NCBI RefSeq assembly: GCF_000003605.2
Contig: NW_003114956.1
Location: 245,566-290,765, forward strand
Length of the DNA: 45,200 nucleotides
Reading direction: 5' to 3'
DNA from: Saccoglossus kowalevskii
Lineage: Eukaryota > Hemichordata > Enteropneusta > Harrimaniidae
In this document: positions 34,190-45,200 of the stretch, one piece after another
Layout: every line of letters begins with the position of its first letter
Position numbering within the stretch: position 1 is the first letter of the stretch
Notes under the pieces: generated by a model
The model's input: the letters and a program-made list of their open reading frames with translations, nothing else
The model's database searches: none
What the model was told of the DNA's origin: nothing
Program-made: the position numbers and the translations under genes

Positions 34190-34580
34190 TACTGTAAAAT
34201 ACTTTAGTTTAGCTGGAATTAATTTTTGCTGAAAAGACTTTTTGGATGTTTTGTATGGAATCTATTTTTCACTGATTTTTGATGAGTTGAATGTAAAATA
34301 TAGAAAAAAAGGTACTGTAGACTACTTTATTTTTGCTTTGAATTTATTTTCGCTGGAGGGATAATTCCGTGAAAATAAAATCCAGCTAATATACTTTTCT
34401 TCCTATATTTCACATTAAACTGATCAAAAATCAGTGAAAATAAATCCCATACAAAAAGCCTTTTCAGCAAAAATTAATTCCAGCGAAAATAAAGTATTCC
34501 ACAGTATATTCGCTGCATTTTGTTTTCACTGAATCATTCCTGTAGCAAAAATTAATTCCAAGCGAAAATAAAGTAAAGTA
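34190..34580. mobile_element. Family B MITE interrupted by a second family B MITE
   Basis: The left part (34190-34312) runs from TACTGTAAAATACTTTAG to GAATGTAAAATATAG. The right part (34507-34580) resumes TATTCGCTGCATTTTGTTTTC and ends AGCGAAAATAAAGTA. In the intact copy at 16734 these parts are continuous around AAGTATATTCGCTGG. Confidence 0.7.
34313..34506. mobile_element. Family B MITE inserted at a TA inside another family B copy
   Basis: A full copy from TACTGTAGACTACTTTATTT to AAAGTATTCCACAGTA. It is bounded by TA on both sides and sits exactly where the surrounding copy has its internal TATATTCGC. Confidence 0.7.
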
Positions 34581-35410
34581 TACAGATAATGTGCAGGCTT
34601 AGTGGTGCCAATAATAATTATAATATAACAACCATAAAAAATTACAACTATAGATAGATAGATTATCAGTGTCTGTCTCTTGTTGTATATTTGTAGTTTA
34701 TTCTACAATTTGTATTAGCAAAAATAGCTATGTTGTGCTCACCATTTGAGGGCCAATTTTTTTTTTTTAAAAGTTTCGAGCATTAATATCAGTCACTTTG
34801 GTATTCAAAAGGTACAAATCATTGTGAATTTGTTTTGTTCATTTTTATCTGATTAACATTTGTAAGATATGATGAATTTCATCTGTTTTACTGAAATGTA
34901 GGATTTAACTTTTTTTTCTACAAAATAGTGTTTCATTCTTATTCATTATGATATCCACTGTTCCCTGACCTACTTAACCATAATTTTTAGAATACAACAC
35001 AGGACAGGAGGAAATGGAACACTATTTGATGAAAAAAAATATATTCTTCCTCTTTAATTTTTAACAAGATCTCGTTGGCCATTAGCATCTATGGTCAATT
35101 GATGATGATGTATAATGGCCAGGTAATGAATATATATACAAATCCATCAGGTACACCTGAAGGATTCAGGTATTTTGTCATGTAAACATTTTGACAAAAA
35201 TCTACTTCAATATCTGTCAATAAAAAATTGGAGACACCAGCCGTGATTCCAACTACAACATATTAAAAGTTTGGAAAACCTTGTATTCATGGTAATGAGC
35301 CTTACTACCCATTGTTTTTGTTCAGCTATGAACTTGAAGCATAATTTCTAAATAAATATACAAGTTAAATACAGTGTAAATTAATGAATAGATGTTTTTC
35401 TTTATTACAG

Positions 35411-35543
35411 TAAAGTGTGTCCAAAGTAACTCGGATATTCAAGAGTTTTATTTGACAAGGGATAATTGCGGAAATGTAAACATTTAAAAAAAAAATACAC
35501 CACAAAAGACAGTTCACTACTGAAGCAAGAGTTGGATATAATC
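35411..35543 (+). promoter_or_regulatory. SLC18B1 5' leader with start-stop uORF
   Basis: A TTTATTACAG acceptor ends at 35410, so this segment is probably the 5' untranslated part of the first coding exon. It contains ATGTAA at 35474-35479, a minimal start-stop element 70 nt ahead of the main ATG at 35544. The main ATG has A at -3 and G at +4, a strong context. A longer in-frame reading from 35466 would need a TTG start and is not preferred. Confidence 0.45.
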
Positions 35544-38500
35544 ATGGCAGATTACAAAACACAGGGAAACATACAGCATAGAAAAGAAGACATTCTCTCA
35601 ACAGACACAACATATGGATCTATTGATAGAGATCAGGGGAGAGATAACAGTGAATCACACAAACCAACAAAAACAAGTTTTACTGCAAATCAGAAGTGGA
35701 CACTTTTTAGCATATCCTTGGCAAATTTTTCAGATTTTGTCAGCTATAGTATTTTGGCTCCATTTTTTCCAGAGGAGGTGAGTAGTAAAATGTTCTAATA
35801 TTATTGGGAGATTACTGGAACTGACCCTTTATGTAAATACAGTTTTTATAGGAGTGTAAGAAGGGTGTAGTTGAAAATGTAACCCACTCTTGATCTTTTA
35901 AGCCACCCCCTTAAAACCAATAGTCTATCCCATACATAATACTAATTTTATCACCTCCATCATGAAGTCTATTTTTTGCTAGCTTTTATTTGTCTGTCTG
36001 TCTGTAAGCAGGATAACTAAGCAAAATGGTGGCAAATTCTCAGTATATTTTCAGAAGAGGTTAACTTAACAAGGAATCAAACCATTACATATTAAAGGAG
36101 ATGTCGGTCTGGTTGCCATGAAAACAGAAATTTAAGAATGATTTTTCATTTATACTCAAAATGTTATGGATTGATTCTCATTAAATTTTCTCTTAACCAA
36201 GTGATAAGGTTTTGATAATACCAACGTGTTTACCTGTGAGAATATGACGCAAACTCAATAGGGTGGTCAAATCCATTGGCTCATTTTTATTCATCAGTGT
36301 ATGCAAATTTGGCAGAACTCTAATTAAGTTTCATAGATGTTTGTGTTAAAACGGGTCAGGTTGATGCCAAGATACTGTAAATGTATTAATTATTCACTGG
36401 GTTTTAAGTAAGATCTGCTAAATTAAATCTACATGAACATGTAAATTACAATAAAACTAATTGTTTCCTTGAAAAATTTGTGAAATTAAAACACAGTGAA
36501 TATGCTCCAAACATCAAAATAATGAAACGTCAGTGAAAATAAATCGTTTCACAGTACTGCTTTAAATTGACATTATGATAGCTTATGGTCACATAGCCTA
36601 TAGTCCCAATCTTGGTACATATATTCTATTTTTAAGGAAGCAAGTATTCTATTTTATTGCAGGCTAACAAAATGGGAATGTCTGATTCTGTAGTGGGACT
36701 AGTATTTGGATGCTTCGCTTTGGTTATGTTCATAACTTCACCTGTATTCGGAAAGTTTGTAAGTATCGGTTAAAGCCAATAAATATTCATGTTTCAGGGC
36801 TTCACAGGCATCAATGGAAAATAGACAATTAAAAGCTGTAGTTTTCAAGAGTCATAATGAAAGCACAGTTTTGTTGACAATTTTAAAGATGCAATATGGA
36901 CAAGAATATGTCATTTTTAACATTATTAATACTGTGTATTGATGAAAACATTGGGAGGTTATCACGAGAATACCGCAAAGTATGTGCAAAGGCAGTACAG
37001 TGAGTGCATACTTTATGGTATTATTGTAGTAATAAGTTATTGAAAGATTATAGCCCGAAATGACAAAGAAAAACATTTTGCGTTGTGTGAACGTTCTATG
37101 CCAGGATTCAATTCCCATCATGCATGGTTAATAGTGCTGCTTCCAATGTAAACAAATGAATGAGTAACGTTACTCGTTAATAACATGGAACACATCAATA
37201 GTGGTGACAAAGTTTACCCCAAATTATGGAACATTTGAATGTTCAAATGACTGCTGATACAACTTTTAATGGAACGGTAAATCTGATTGTTTTCGTTGCT
37301 AGAAGTCTAATAAGAACATTTATTGTGACCTGAAAACGTTGTAGCACACATCTGAGTATTTGTTCAATAAACAAACAAAATCTGTAATAAACATGTCTAT
37401 AATATGGTTGTTATAGTACATGGCAATCAAATGCAACATTTTTTAGTTCATGAATCATGATTTGGTCTACAGTATGGGGTATATGTTTTCATCCATTTTG
37501 CATCTTTTATATAAAAATAACAAGAAATAATTTGAACAGAAATAGTTGAAACATTTTTTCTGGGTTCAAGTTCAGGTTTTTATGAGGTTGCTTGTCTGCG
37601 TATCTTTCTGTCATCAACTGTTTTGTGCTTATGACCATTTGTAATAGTGGTATTTTGCACAATTTACATGAAATTAATGGAGTTTTTCCCAGAAGGGGAC
37701 ATTACTTAAATGAAGAGCCGACATAAGATAAGACAAGCAGGTATGCTCATTGGCGATTGCCTCGTTCGAAAAAAAAATTAAAACAAGATATGTCTTGGAT
37801 TTTGACTCAAAAATTTGTACAAGGATATGGCCAAAACGTTTTTAGCCATTGTCATAGCAACAGAAAGACAGAACTATTTCTTTTCAAGTTTATACACCTT
37901 TCGAGAGTGCAGGTGTGAAAAGTTACCCTAACTTCGAGGTCAAATTTCTCCGTAATGAAAAATGGTATCAAAAAACAAATAATAACTTTGAGCCTACATT
38001 CAAGCCGAGAATGAGATATGTCAGAAGTTTTTATTCCAAGATTTGTAGGAGGAGATACATTAAGTGCGTACATTTAGTACATTTGGTTGTTGCCATGGCA
38101 ATGGTGAGCCAGGAATTTTTTTCAATTTTACGACCAAACTAGAGCAAAGGTGTGACCTCCTGGCAAGTTTGAATGAATTTGGCTCAACCAAAAAATCACA
38201 GAAAAGTTAACATATGAAAATGTCACACACACACAATCCTAGTGGAGTAGATTGCCAACATATAAGAAAATATGAATAAAAATTTTTGCACCCAATAAAT
38301 AACCGGAAATTACTGATCTATAATTAAAAAGTTTGTAAATTGAATTTCATACATGAAAGTAACTAGACACTGGAATATTGTTGATACATGTAAATCTGTA
38401 TCATCAGATTTAGTTACCGGTAGTATTAATTAGTATTTTTTTTTTTTTTTTTGTAGCTCACAAAAATTGGTGTAAAGTTTATGTTTATTGCAGGCTCTTT

Positions 38501-41500
38501 TACATGTGGAGTTTGCTGCATAATTTACGGGTAAGTCAACGATAATATCAATTAAAGGTGTACATGATATATGACAAATATTGTATATTGCTAATATATT
38601 TTCATTGCCTGATTTATTTACTTGTCTTTATAGGTTTCTTATAAGACTGGATAAGGGAACGGAATTCATCGTATTTTGTTTTGTAGTACGATCGATTGAA
38701 GCTGTCGGGTCAGCGGCTTCAGCGACTGCAGCTTTTGCAATTATTGCGAAAACTTTCCCAGAAAACATTGCAACAACATTAGTAAGTAATTTAAGTCGTT
38801 CTACAGCATGTGTTGAAATTCCATGTAAACAAATAATACACACATTGTATATGTCACATGGGACTTGTACAATTGTAGCATTTTTAATGTCTTATTAATT
38901 AATGTAATTCGCTTCAATTTCAGTGAAGTAAAAATGACAAAATTGTGATGCCATGTAAAATTGTTTCATGATATTTACTTGCGAAAATCTGTCAATAACG
39001 TTGTAGTTTTACAATAATTTTAATCAGAACCACATGGTTTTTTGGAAGACAGTGATGATCACTATTTTGGCTACACTCTAACAAAAAGTTTTGTGCCAGT
39101 TTTAAAGCAGGAGAGTCGTCACCAGCGCACGTGCAGGAATTGAGTCCCAAACAACGATAACAACACACTCAAAAAAACGCAAAGACTCATGGGTAGACGC
39201 TTGTTTGTAAACAATGACACGCTATGGCCATCTGACGTATGCGCAGGTGATGACTCCCCCGCTTTAAAAAAACAGGAATATTCTACACCAGTGCATTATT
39301 AACAATTAGAGATTGCCCACATACATAGTATTAAGTGTTATATTTTCAGCATTAAAAATATGTGTGTTTTGTGAGGACAAAAATTCACTATTAATAGTCT
39401 TAGTACTGCCAGCAAGGTTTATAATGTTTGTATGTGTACCTAAATGTATGGTGCCCCAATTATTTAATTATATCTGTTCAGGGTGTTTTGGAGATATTCA
39501 GTGGGTTAGGATTTATGCTTGGACCCCTTATAGGAGGATATCTATATCAGGTAATCATAGTAGCACATATCAATATCACAGTTCTACATAGTTTTATTTT
39601 AGATTCAGTTTGATAATGTCCACTTCACATAGTTTGATGATGTCACATTTCTACTTCACATGGTTTGATGATGTCACATTCCTACTTCACATGGTTTGAT
39701 GATGTCACATTCCTACTTCACATGTCTTGAGGTCACATTTCAACTTCACTTATTTGATGTCATTTTTCCAGTGCACATGGTTTGATGATGTAATATTTTA
39801 ACTTCACATGATTTGATGATGTCACATTCCTACTTCACATGTCTTGAGGTCATATTTTAACTTCACATGGTTCAATAATGTCACATTTTAATCTCACATG
39901 ATCTCACATTTCTACTTCACATGTTTTAATGATGTAGTAGTTGTAAATGGTTTGCCACAATTCTAGATCACATGGTTTGATGATGTCTCTTAAACTGCAA
40001 AGTATTTTGAGTTTTTGATCAGTTTACTGTATTTTATCTTATTTTTTTCTCAGGTTGGAGGTTTTACTTTGCCATTTTTAGTGCTGGGTATTTTCACCAT
40101 AGTGATCACTCTTTGCAATATTTATATTTTACCAAGACAGCAAGGTGAGTATCACATATTTGCAAGCATCTTCAGATATAAAATGTAAAAATCCAGTTTA
40201 TGGTCATCACACAGTAATGTTGCAAATACCTTTATTTAGGTTTTGGCTCAGAATTTAAAAAAAGTAATTTAAAAATTTCTGACACACAGAAATTTCATGT
40301 AATTTTGCATTCTTTAATTGGTGAAAATGTTTTTTTTCTCTGAATTTTGAGTCTTTGTTGTGTGCATTTTGACTTTTAATTCAAAATGGCCACTATAGTA
40401 TAGTTTATCTCTCAAAAATTATTATAGTCATTGTTTCCATGGAAACAAGCTCAAATATCACGATCTTTTATTCAAATTTGGCTGTCAATTGTATTATATT
40501 TTGTTCTAGAATGTAAATTGCTTTTTGTATTTTTATTTAAAATAAGATATTGCCATCTTTATCATGGTATATTTGGTGGATAAACGTGCCGTTCGATCTC
40601 TACAACACAACAAGTTCTTCTCAATTTTTCAGATGAAGGTACACTTAAATCAGGTTCAATGACAGAATTTTTGAAAATACCGTCCGTTATTATGACATCA
40701 CTTTGTGTGTTAGCGGGATCTGTGGCGTTGAGTTTTCTAGACCCGACTCTAGCAAAGCATTTAAATCAGGTGAGTCATAAAATATTTAGGCTTTGCCGTG
40801 CACATTTATTTAACTTATTTAACTTTTTATTTATTCAACTTTCGCCTACTTACTTTTTTAGTTATTCATTATTAACTTTATTACATTTTAAACACCAAAT
40901 TAGAAATGTAAAATTTTCTACACGGTTGTAATAAAGCTGTTATCTTATCTTATCTTATCATTGTACCGGTAACTCTTGACATGTTTAACATATTGTAACC
41001 ATTAACACGTGTACACTATTGTCAGTTTCATCAAATTTCATGTCTGTTGAATATGCTGAAAATATTAAAAATTTTACTCCATTGAGATTAACAGATTCAA
41101 AGAAACTACATACATTATCAGGTGCAAAAATCGGGTTAATCACAGCTATTCAACTTAATAAGGGGGTTACAAAATTATCAACATTTTTTGAGTATTATTT
41201 AATTATTGAGTTGGACATATGTCATCAACTTTGCAGGATTTTTTTCTAGTATGAATTTTTTTTAATGAAAAACCTAAAAATATGCAAAAAGTTTCATTTT
41301 TAGAATAATTTCCATAGGGATTCATGATAACAAATTTCATAGAATGAAAATAAATCCAGTAATTATAAAAATTTCCTCTTAATTCATAACAACCATAAGT
41401 GTTTCTCTTATGATATTTTCATCATATGTAATAACAAATTTGGAGATATGGTTATATCTTTATATGAATAAACCCCTTGCAAACAAATATTTTGCCCCAA

Positions 41501-44165
41501 TTTGTGCGGTGAATGAATAGAACAATGACAATTTTTCGTCCTGACCAGAAAATTCTGTTCCTTGAAATAATTAGGCATCAATGTTTTTGTAAGATACCGG
41601 TAATTACATCAATCAAGGACTTTTTGTAGACTGCCGCTCCACTGCTAAAACTTGTTTGTATTCAAAATTAAATATGACAACGCATATTCATATTAAAACT
41701 ACTATGATAAATGAAATAATATTATGTAACAAAGGGCAAGGTCACCAGAGTTTAACCATGTCATCTAGACTTGTAAACAATAGTGATAAAATCATATTCC
41801 AAGATTCAAGGAAATCCAATCAGTTGCCCTGATGTCCCAGGAGTTTGCCTTGATGCCTTTAAAAAATTAAAAAAATTAAATCAAAAAATCATCCATACTA
41901 TTCCTATAGGCTACATTTTTGTAGTAAAAGCCATTTAATCAAATTTGGGCAAAGTCATCGCAGCATGCTTACGAATTTTGTGTAAACAAGTACATTACAT
42001 GAGAACAATATCGAACACATGCGGCACGACGACAATTGCCCCCCTATCTATAAAATAAACTTATAAAATAAACAATTATATAAATTATATTTAATCAAAC
42101 ACGTAATAGTTCTTTTTCATTCTTTATTTGAAGATTTGTTTGAATAAACTATGAAATTATATATACAGGACCTGACTAGTTCTGATGAACTAGATCTGTA
42201 TTCCTCACAAAAAAAGAAAAGTACTCTTAGTAGAATTCATTATTTATTTATATACATTTAATTTTACATTTTGGTGAAATTAAATTTCATTTATTCATTC
42301 ATTTCTATCAATTTCCAGTCTGCCTCATTATTTTTTTTTATAAATTCTGAATAAATAATGTAGAAGCAGATCTTTTGTAAAGGTTTCAACATTAACATAT
42401 ATGTACCATTTTCTCTTTTCTATTTGCAGTTTAACTTCAATTCTACGACAGTTGGCCTGATGTTTTTAATAATGGCAGGGTCATACACACTGTCAGCATT
42501 CTTTTGGGGTTGGATTACAGATAAAAAGGTAACAACCATTGTGTGAAATGTTTCTGCAGTTTTACATCTGCTTTGAGTATATGAACATTATTTATTATTA
42601 TTTGTTGGTTAATTTGTGCATTTGTCGTATATTTACTATCACAACAATTACAATTAAGTTTTCTAAAAATACAGTACATAGTGTCATAATACCACAGTGC
42701 TTGCGGCAGTTTTAGTATACACCCCCCCCCCCCCACACTGGCAACGCTGCTGTAAAGACTGTTCACCACTCAGGTACCACATCGATCATGTCATGGTGCA
42801 ACTTAAATCTGCGAGTTACACCACGGGTTTGATCGCTATGACACCTGTACGTGAGGGAAAATACCCCAACCCTTATTTACTGGCAACATTGTGTGTTATT
42901 TCCTCTGTCCTGTCCCTCATACAGACCTGATATCTTAATGTATTCTTGGCACCCTTCAAAGATTAAAGATATAACACACAGGAACAAAAAAAATGTGCTC
43001 AAAAAACATAGACATATAGATTATTAAAATTAATCAAATTAGTAGATATAGCAGGACGACAGTGGAGCACTTACTATTACATTTATCTATTTTTACCTAC
43101 TAAAGTACTCAGTACTTGGAAACAATGACTTTGTGATTTCCCAGTGTGGCCATTTAATATTGAAAATATATCATGTATTAACAGGTTCATCTTGGTGATG
43201 CAATTTCAATAGTTGCCTTTTAAATTTATTTTGTAAAATCCTGTTACTCTCATAAAATGAAAAACATCTCATTATATTATTACTACAAGCAGGAGAAAGA
43301 TGTATAATAAAAAGGTTATCACAAGAATACCGCAAAGTATGCACTCAGGCAGTGAAAGATTACTTCGACCTATGCATTTATGCACACTTAGTATTTATGT
43401 GATACCTCATATCACAAGAACAAGATATATGTTCAGTATTTAACAATTAATAAATACAGTTTGTATACATGTATTATAAGTTGATTGAATCAGGGTGATG
43501 CTTGATACATATTGACATTTTATTAATAGCAGATGAGATGAGACATTATTTAAATTTGTTTTGTTTTCACACAGAATATTCCTAAGTTATTGATGATAAT
43601 TGGTAATATTGGCTGTGGTGCTGCATATCTCTATTTAGGACCAACACCTCTCTTCAATGTTAAAACGTAAGATAAGAAGAGGAATTCGCCTCAGTCAACA
43701 ATGCTCTCTTCAGGATGAGTTAACCTTAAATCTATTGTGACACTATAGATATTAAAATCATTATATTTATTATAGTTCCTCTTTCATTCTAACAATTAAA
43801 GCAAAGGTTTTGTAGAGAGTGACTAGCATTGATTTTCAAAAGTTTATTGGCAGATACGAGTTTTGCGGTTAATTAACAAAAAAACATTTCATTATGATAT
43901 ATGGCGTTGTGGTGTACATCTTGATTGTTTGTCACTCATTTGTTTAGACTTAATTTTCTGGAAGGGGATTAAGCTGTTAGACAAATCCAGAGTGCACACA
44001 TACAACACATATTATGGTATGCCTCTTGCACATCATTCTGTGCTTAAACTTAAAAATATTTTTTTTCAGTGAACTATGGATGGTTATATTTTCTCTGGTT
44101 CTTCTTGGCTTGGCTGTTGGTTGTGCACTAGTACCCACATTTACAGATATGATTGGTACAGCCAG
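35544..44165 (+). CDS. SLC18B1: SLC18B1-like vesicular polyamine transporter (MFS), C terminus beyond window
   Basis: Major facilitator superfamily proton antiporter. Mammalian SLC18B1 (VPAT) loads spermine and spermidine into secretory vesicles. Ten exons: 35544-35777, 36663-36758, 38457-38530, 38634-38781, 39482-39550, 40054-40144, 40633-40769, 42430-42528, 43575-43666, 44070-44165. All junctions are GT-AG and in frame, giving 378 codons plus two bases; about 80-100 residues including the last helices lie past the right edge. Residues 1-50 are a hydrophilic cytosolic tail with YGSI at 24-27, a YxxPhi-type sorting motif. TM1 holds FSDFVSYSILAPFFPEE (62-78). Loop 2-3 is GKFLTKIGVKF, a degenerate motif A. 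TM5 carries the antiporter signature GLGFMLGPLIGGYLYQ (192-207). SFLDPTLAKHL follows later, as in human. Introns are long and rich in repeats. The family is clear; the polyamine substrate is inferred by orthology. Confidence 0.93.
36373..36556. mobile_element. Diverged TA-flanked 184-bp palindromic MITE
   Basis: The left end TACTGTAAATGTATTAATTA and the right end (inverse) TACTGTGAAACGATTTATTT form a degenerate inverted repeat. TTCACTGGG and CAGTGAAAATAAA are the inverted inner motifs of family B. It lies in the SLC18B1 intron 35778-36662. Confidence 0.5.
36957..37025. repeat. Interspersed hairpin repeat, copy 1
   Basis: GGTTATCACGAGAATACCGC then AAAGTATG, followed by the inverse TGCATACTTTATGGTATT. 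A second copy of the left half is at 43314 in another intron of the same gene. Confidence 0.5.
37026..38456. other. SLC18B1 intron, mostly unrecognised
   Basis: AT-rich with a (CA)n run near 38222. GTTGCCATGGCAAT at 38089-38102 is a near-perfect palindrome resembling an RFX X-box. No exon was seen. Confidence 0.5.
39101..39268 (-). mobile_element. 168-bp inverted-repeat MITE, family A, copy 3
   Basis: Reverse-complement orientation of the copy at 878-1045 with the same length. It starts TTTAAAGCAGGAGAGTCGTC and ends GATGACTCCCCCGCTTTAAA, so the inverted repeats are about 30 bp. It sits in the SLC18B1 intron 38782-39481. Confidence 0.8.
39605..39985. repeat. Minisatellite, 31-bp unit
   Basis: TTTGATGATGTCACATT recurs at 39633, 39664 and 39695 (31-bp steps), then in a more degenerate form to about 39985. 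The consensus includes CTTCACATGG. It lies just after the SLC18B1 exon 39482-39550. Confidence 0.85.
40376..40500. repeat. Interspersed repeat shared with 19625-19740
   Basis: Second copy of the repeat. It contains GTTTCCATGGAAAC at 40433-40446, a perfect palindrome. Confidence 0.5.
40785..40962 (+). mobile_element. Possible 3' tail of a LINE or SINE
   Basis: AT-rich sequence ending GGTTGTAATAAAGCTGTTAT then TCTTATCTTATCTTATC at about 40960. A short 3' UTR-like stretch ending in TAATAAAG and a simple repeat resembles non-LTR element tails (compare 44838-44880). It starts within 20 bp of the end of an SLC18B1 exon. No coding motif was seen. Confidence 0.4.
40963..42429. other. SLC18B1 intron, unrecognised
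   Basis: AT-rich; no exon, element boundary or tandem repeat was seen. Confidence 0.5.
43314..43362. repeat. Interspersed hairpin repeat, copy 2
   Basis: GGTTATCACAAGAATACCGC then AAAGTATGCACTCAGGCAGT matches 36957 with few changes, and both are followed by a GAAAGATTA stretch. Confidence 0.5.
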
Positions 44166-44325
44166 GTAGGTATTAAAAAAATGCCATCCTTATGTACCAA
44201 GTACTTGTTTTAAAACACACTATTGTATGTAAAATAAAATAAAATTATGAACCATACAGAATCATATCACGTGTTAACTGAGACTAGTAGTGGGAGGGGC
44301 GTCAACAAATTTACCCTGAGGGATA

Positions 44326-44674
44326 AGGGCAGGATGGGAATATTTCAGATGTCGTCTGAGTGATCAGAGTGGGATGGAACAGAATTCTGTGAACTATAGG
44401 CAATGTAGCTGGTAAGCCATCTGAGTGATCAAGGCAGGATAGGACATTTGTCAGTGAATTATAGGCAATATAGCTGGCAAGCCATCTCAGTGATCATGGA
44501 TGGATGGGAGATAATTCTGTGAACTATTGGCAATATAGTTGGAATGCCATCTGAGTGATCTGGGCAGAATGGGACATACTTTAGTGACTTATAGGCAATA
44601 TAGTTGGAATGCCATCTGAGCAGAACAAGACATACTTTAATGAATTATAGGCAATATAGTTGGGAAACCATCTG
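44326..44674. repeat. Minisatellite, 65-bp unit
   Basis: TATAGGCAATATAG-type cores occur at 44395, 44460, 44525 and 44590 (65-bp steps), then at 44646 after a shortened unit. Each is followed by GCCATCTGAGTGATC or a variant. It lies after the last visible SLC18B1 exon. Confidence 0.85.
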
Positions 44675-44837
44675 CTTGAAACCCTGGCTTTATTATTGAA
44701 GATAGGATTCTTGGAAAGTTTGAAAAAAGCAACTTATGTGATGCAATTACTATCAAATGTTTCCTCAATACATATGATTACACATTTTGAAAAGCTCAAT
44801 CATTAGACGATGTGTGTGTAATATATCCTGCAAAAAG

Positions 44838-45200
44838 TTAATAATAACTTTATTACACTACTAAAAAAACCTTCAGAGGGTTTTTGTATGGTAAGGAACA
44901 TAAATACATACAATACATAAGAGATAAAAATAAAATGTTAGTAAAATAAAATAAATTAATTACTTTCTGTGGTTTTAAAAATTGTGCTCTTTAAGTATTT
45001 TGCTAAAGCTATATTATTCTCCATAATCTTTTTAAATATGGAATTCACATCCATTGTGTAAATATTTATTGAACACTCATCAAACAGTTTTTTTCTTTGT
45101 TCTATATAGCCAGTACAAAATAGCAGGAAATGTTTTTCATCTCCTAATGCTTTAGTGTTACATTTATTACAGTGTCTATTTTCTAATTCTATTTTGGGCT
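44838..45200 (-). mobile_element. LINE 3' end (non-LTR retrotransposon), truncated by window
   Basis: On the minus strand, 45198-44975 reads open to a TAA stop and contains RHCNKCNTKALGDEKHFLLF followed by C-x3-Y-x3-R-x2-LF. This is the C-terminal zinc-knuckle-like motif (CxxC...H...C) found at the end of many LINE ORF2 proteins. About 140 bp of 3' UTR follows, ending TAATAAAGTTATTATTAA, a typical LINE tail. The rest lies beyond the right edge. Confidence 0.75.

Noticed and set aside
39605..39985. Regular 31-bp repeats that look CRISPR-like in spacing
   Set aside because: The repeats are directly abutting with no unique spacers, they decay gradually, and the locus is an intron of an animal gene. 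It is a minisatellite.

Overview
The window is animal nuclear DNA. It is AT-rich and holds spliced genes with GT-AG introns of a few hundred to about 2,500 bases, tandem minisatellites, a run of Ns (an assembly gap) and many small TA-flanked inverted-repeat transposons. The four protein genes are recognisable metazoan orthologues. I cannot name the species; the intron sizes, the repeat types and a DIRS-type retrotransposon fit a marine invertebrate.

Layout. Positions 1273-23233 (minus strand) hold 19 coding exons of WDR35/IFT121, the ciliary intraflagellar-transport-A subunit. They join in frame to 857 codons, and the last part of the gene lies beyond the left edge. Its start codon is 522 bp from the start codon of RPL30 (plus strand, 23756-25804, four exons, complete, 114 aa), so the two share a short divergent promoter. 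Positions 25805-30849 are intergenic and hold mobile-element relics and an assembly gap. Positions 30850-32115 (minus) are an intronless KLHDC2-type Kelch protein of 421 aa. It has a conserved C-degron pocket plus canonical BC-box and Cul2-box motifs, so it should be a substrate receptor of a CUL2 ubiquitin ligase. Positions 35544-44165 (plus) hold ten exons of an SLC18B1-type vesicular polyamine transporter whose end runs off the right edge. Positions 44838-45200 are the antisense 3' end of a LINE.

The four genes share no pathway (cilia, ribosome, protein degradation, vesicle transport) and there is no operon-like logic. They form two divergent neighbour pairs.

Most of the unusual structure is in the introns and intergenic DNA. 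It includes several families of TA-flanked short inverted-repeat elements, two clear cases of an element inserted inside another, a 649-bp element with 45-bp near-perfect terminal repeats, a large foldback element, a DIRS-like retrotransposon relic, a tRNA-derived SINE, and three minisatellites with 204-, 65- and 31-bp units. On the gene side, the notable points are a 21-nt WDR35 micro-exon, the intronless KLHDC2-like gene with a CaaX-like tail, and a start-stop uORF ahead of SLC18B1. I saw no evidence of an entirely new multi-gene system. All family assignments come from reading the sequence and from memory of the families; no search was run.
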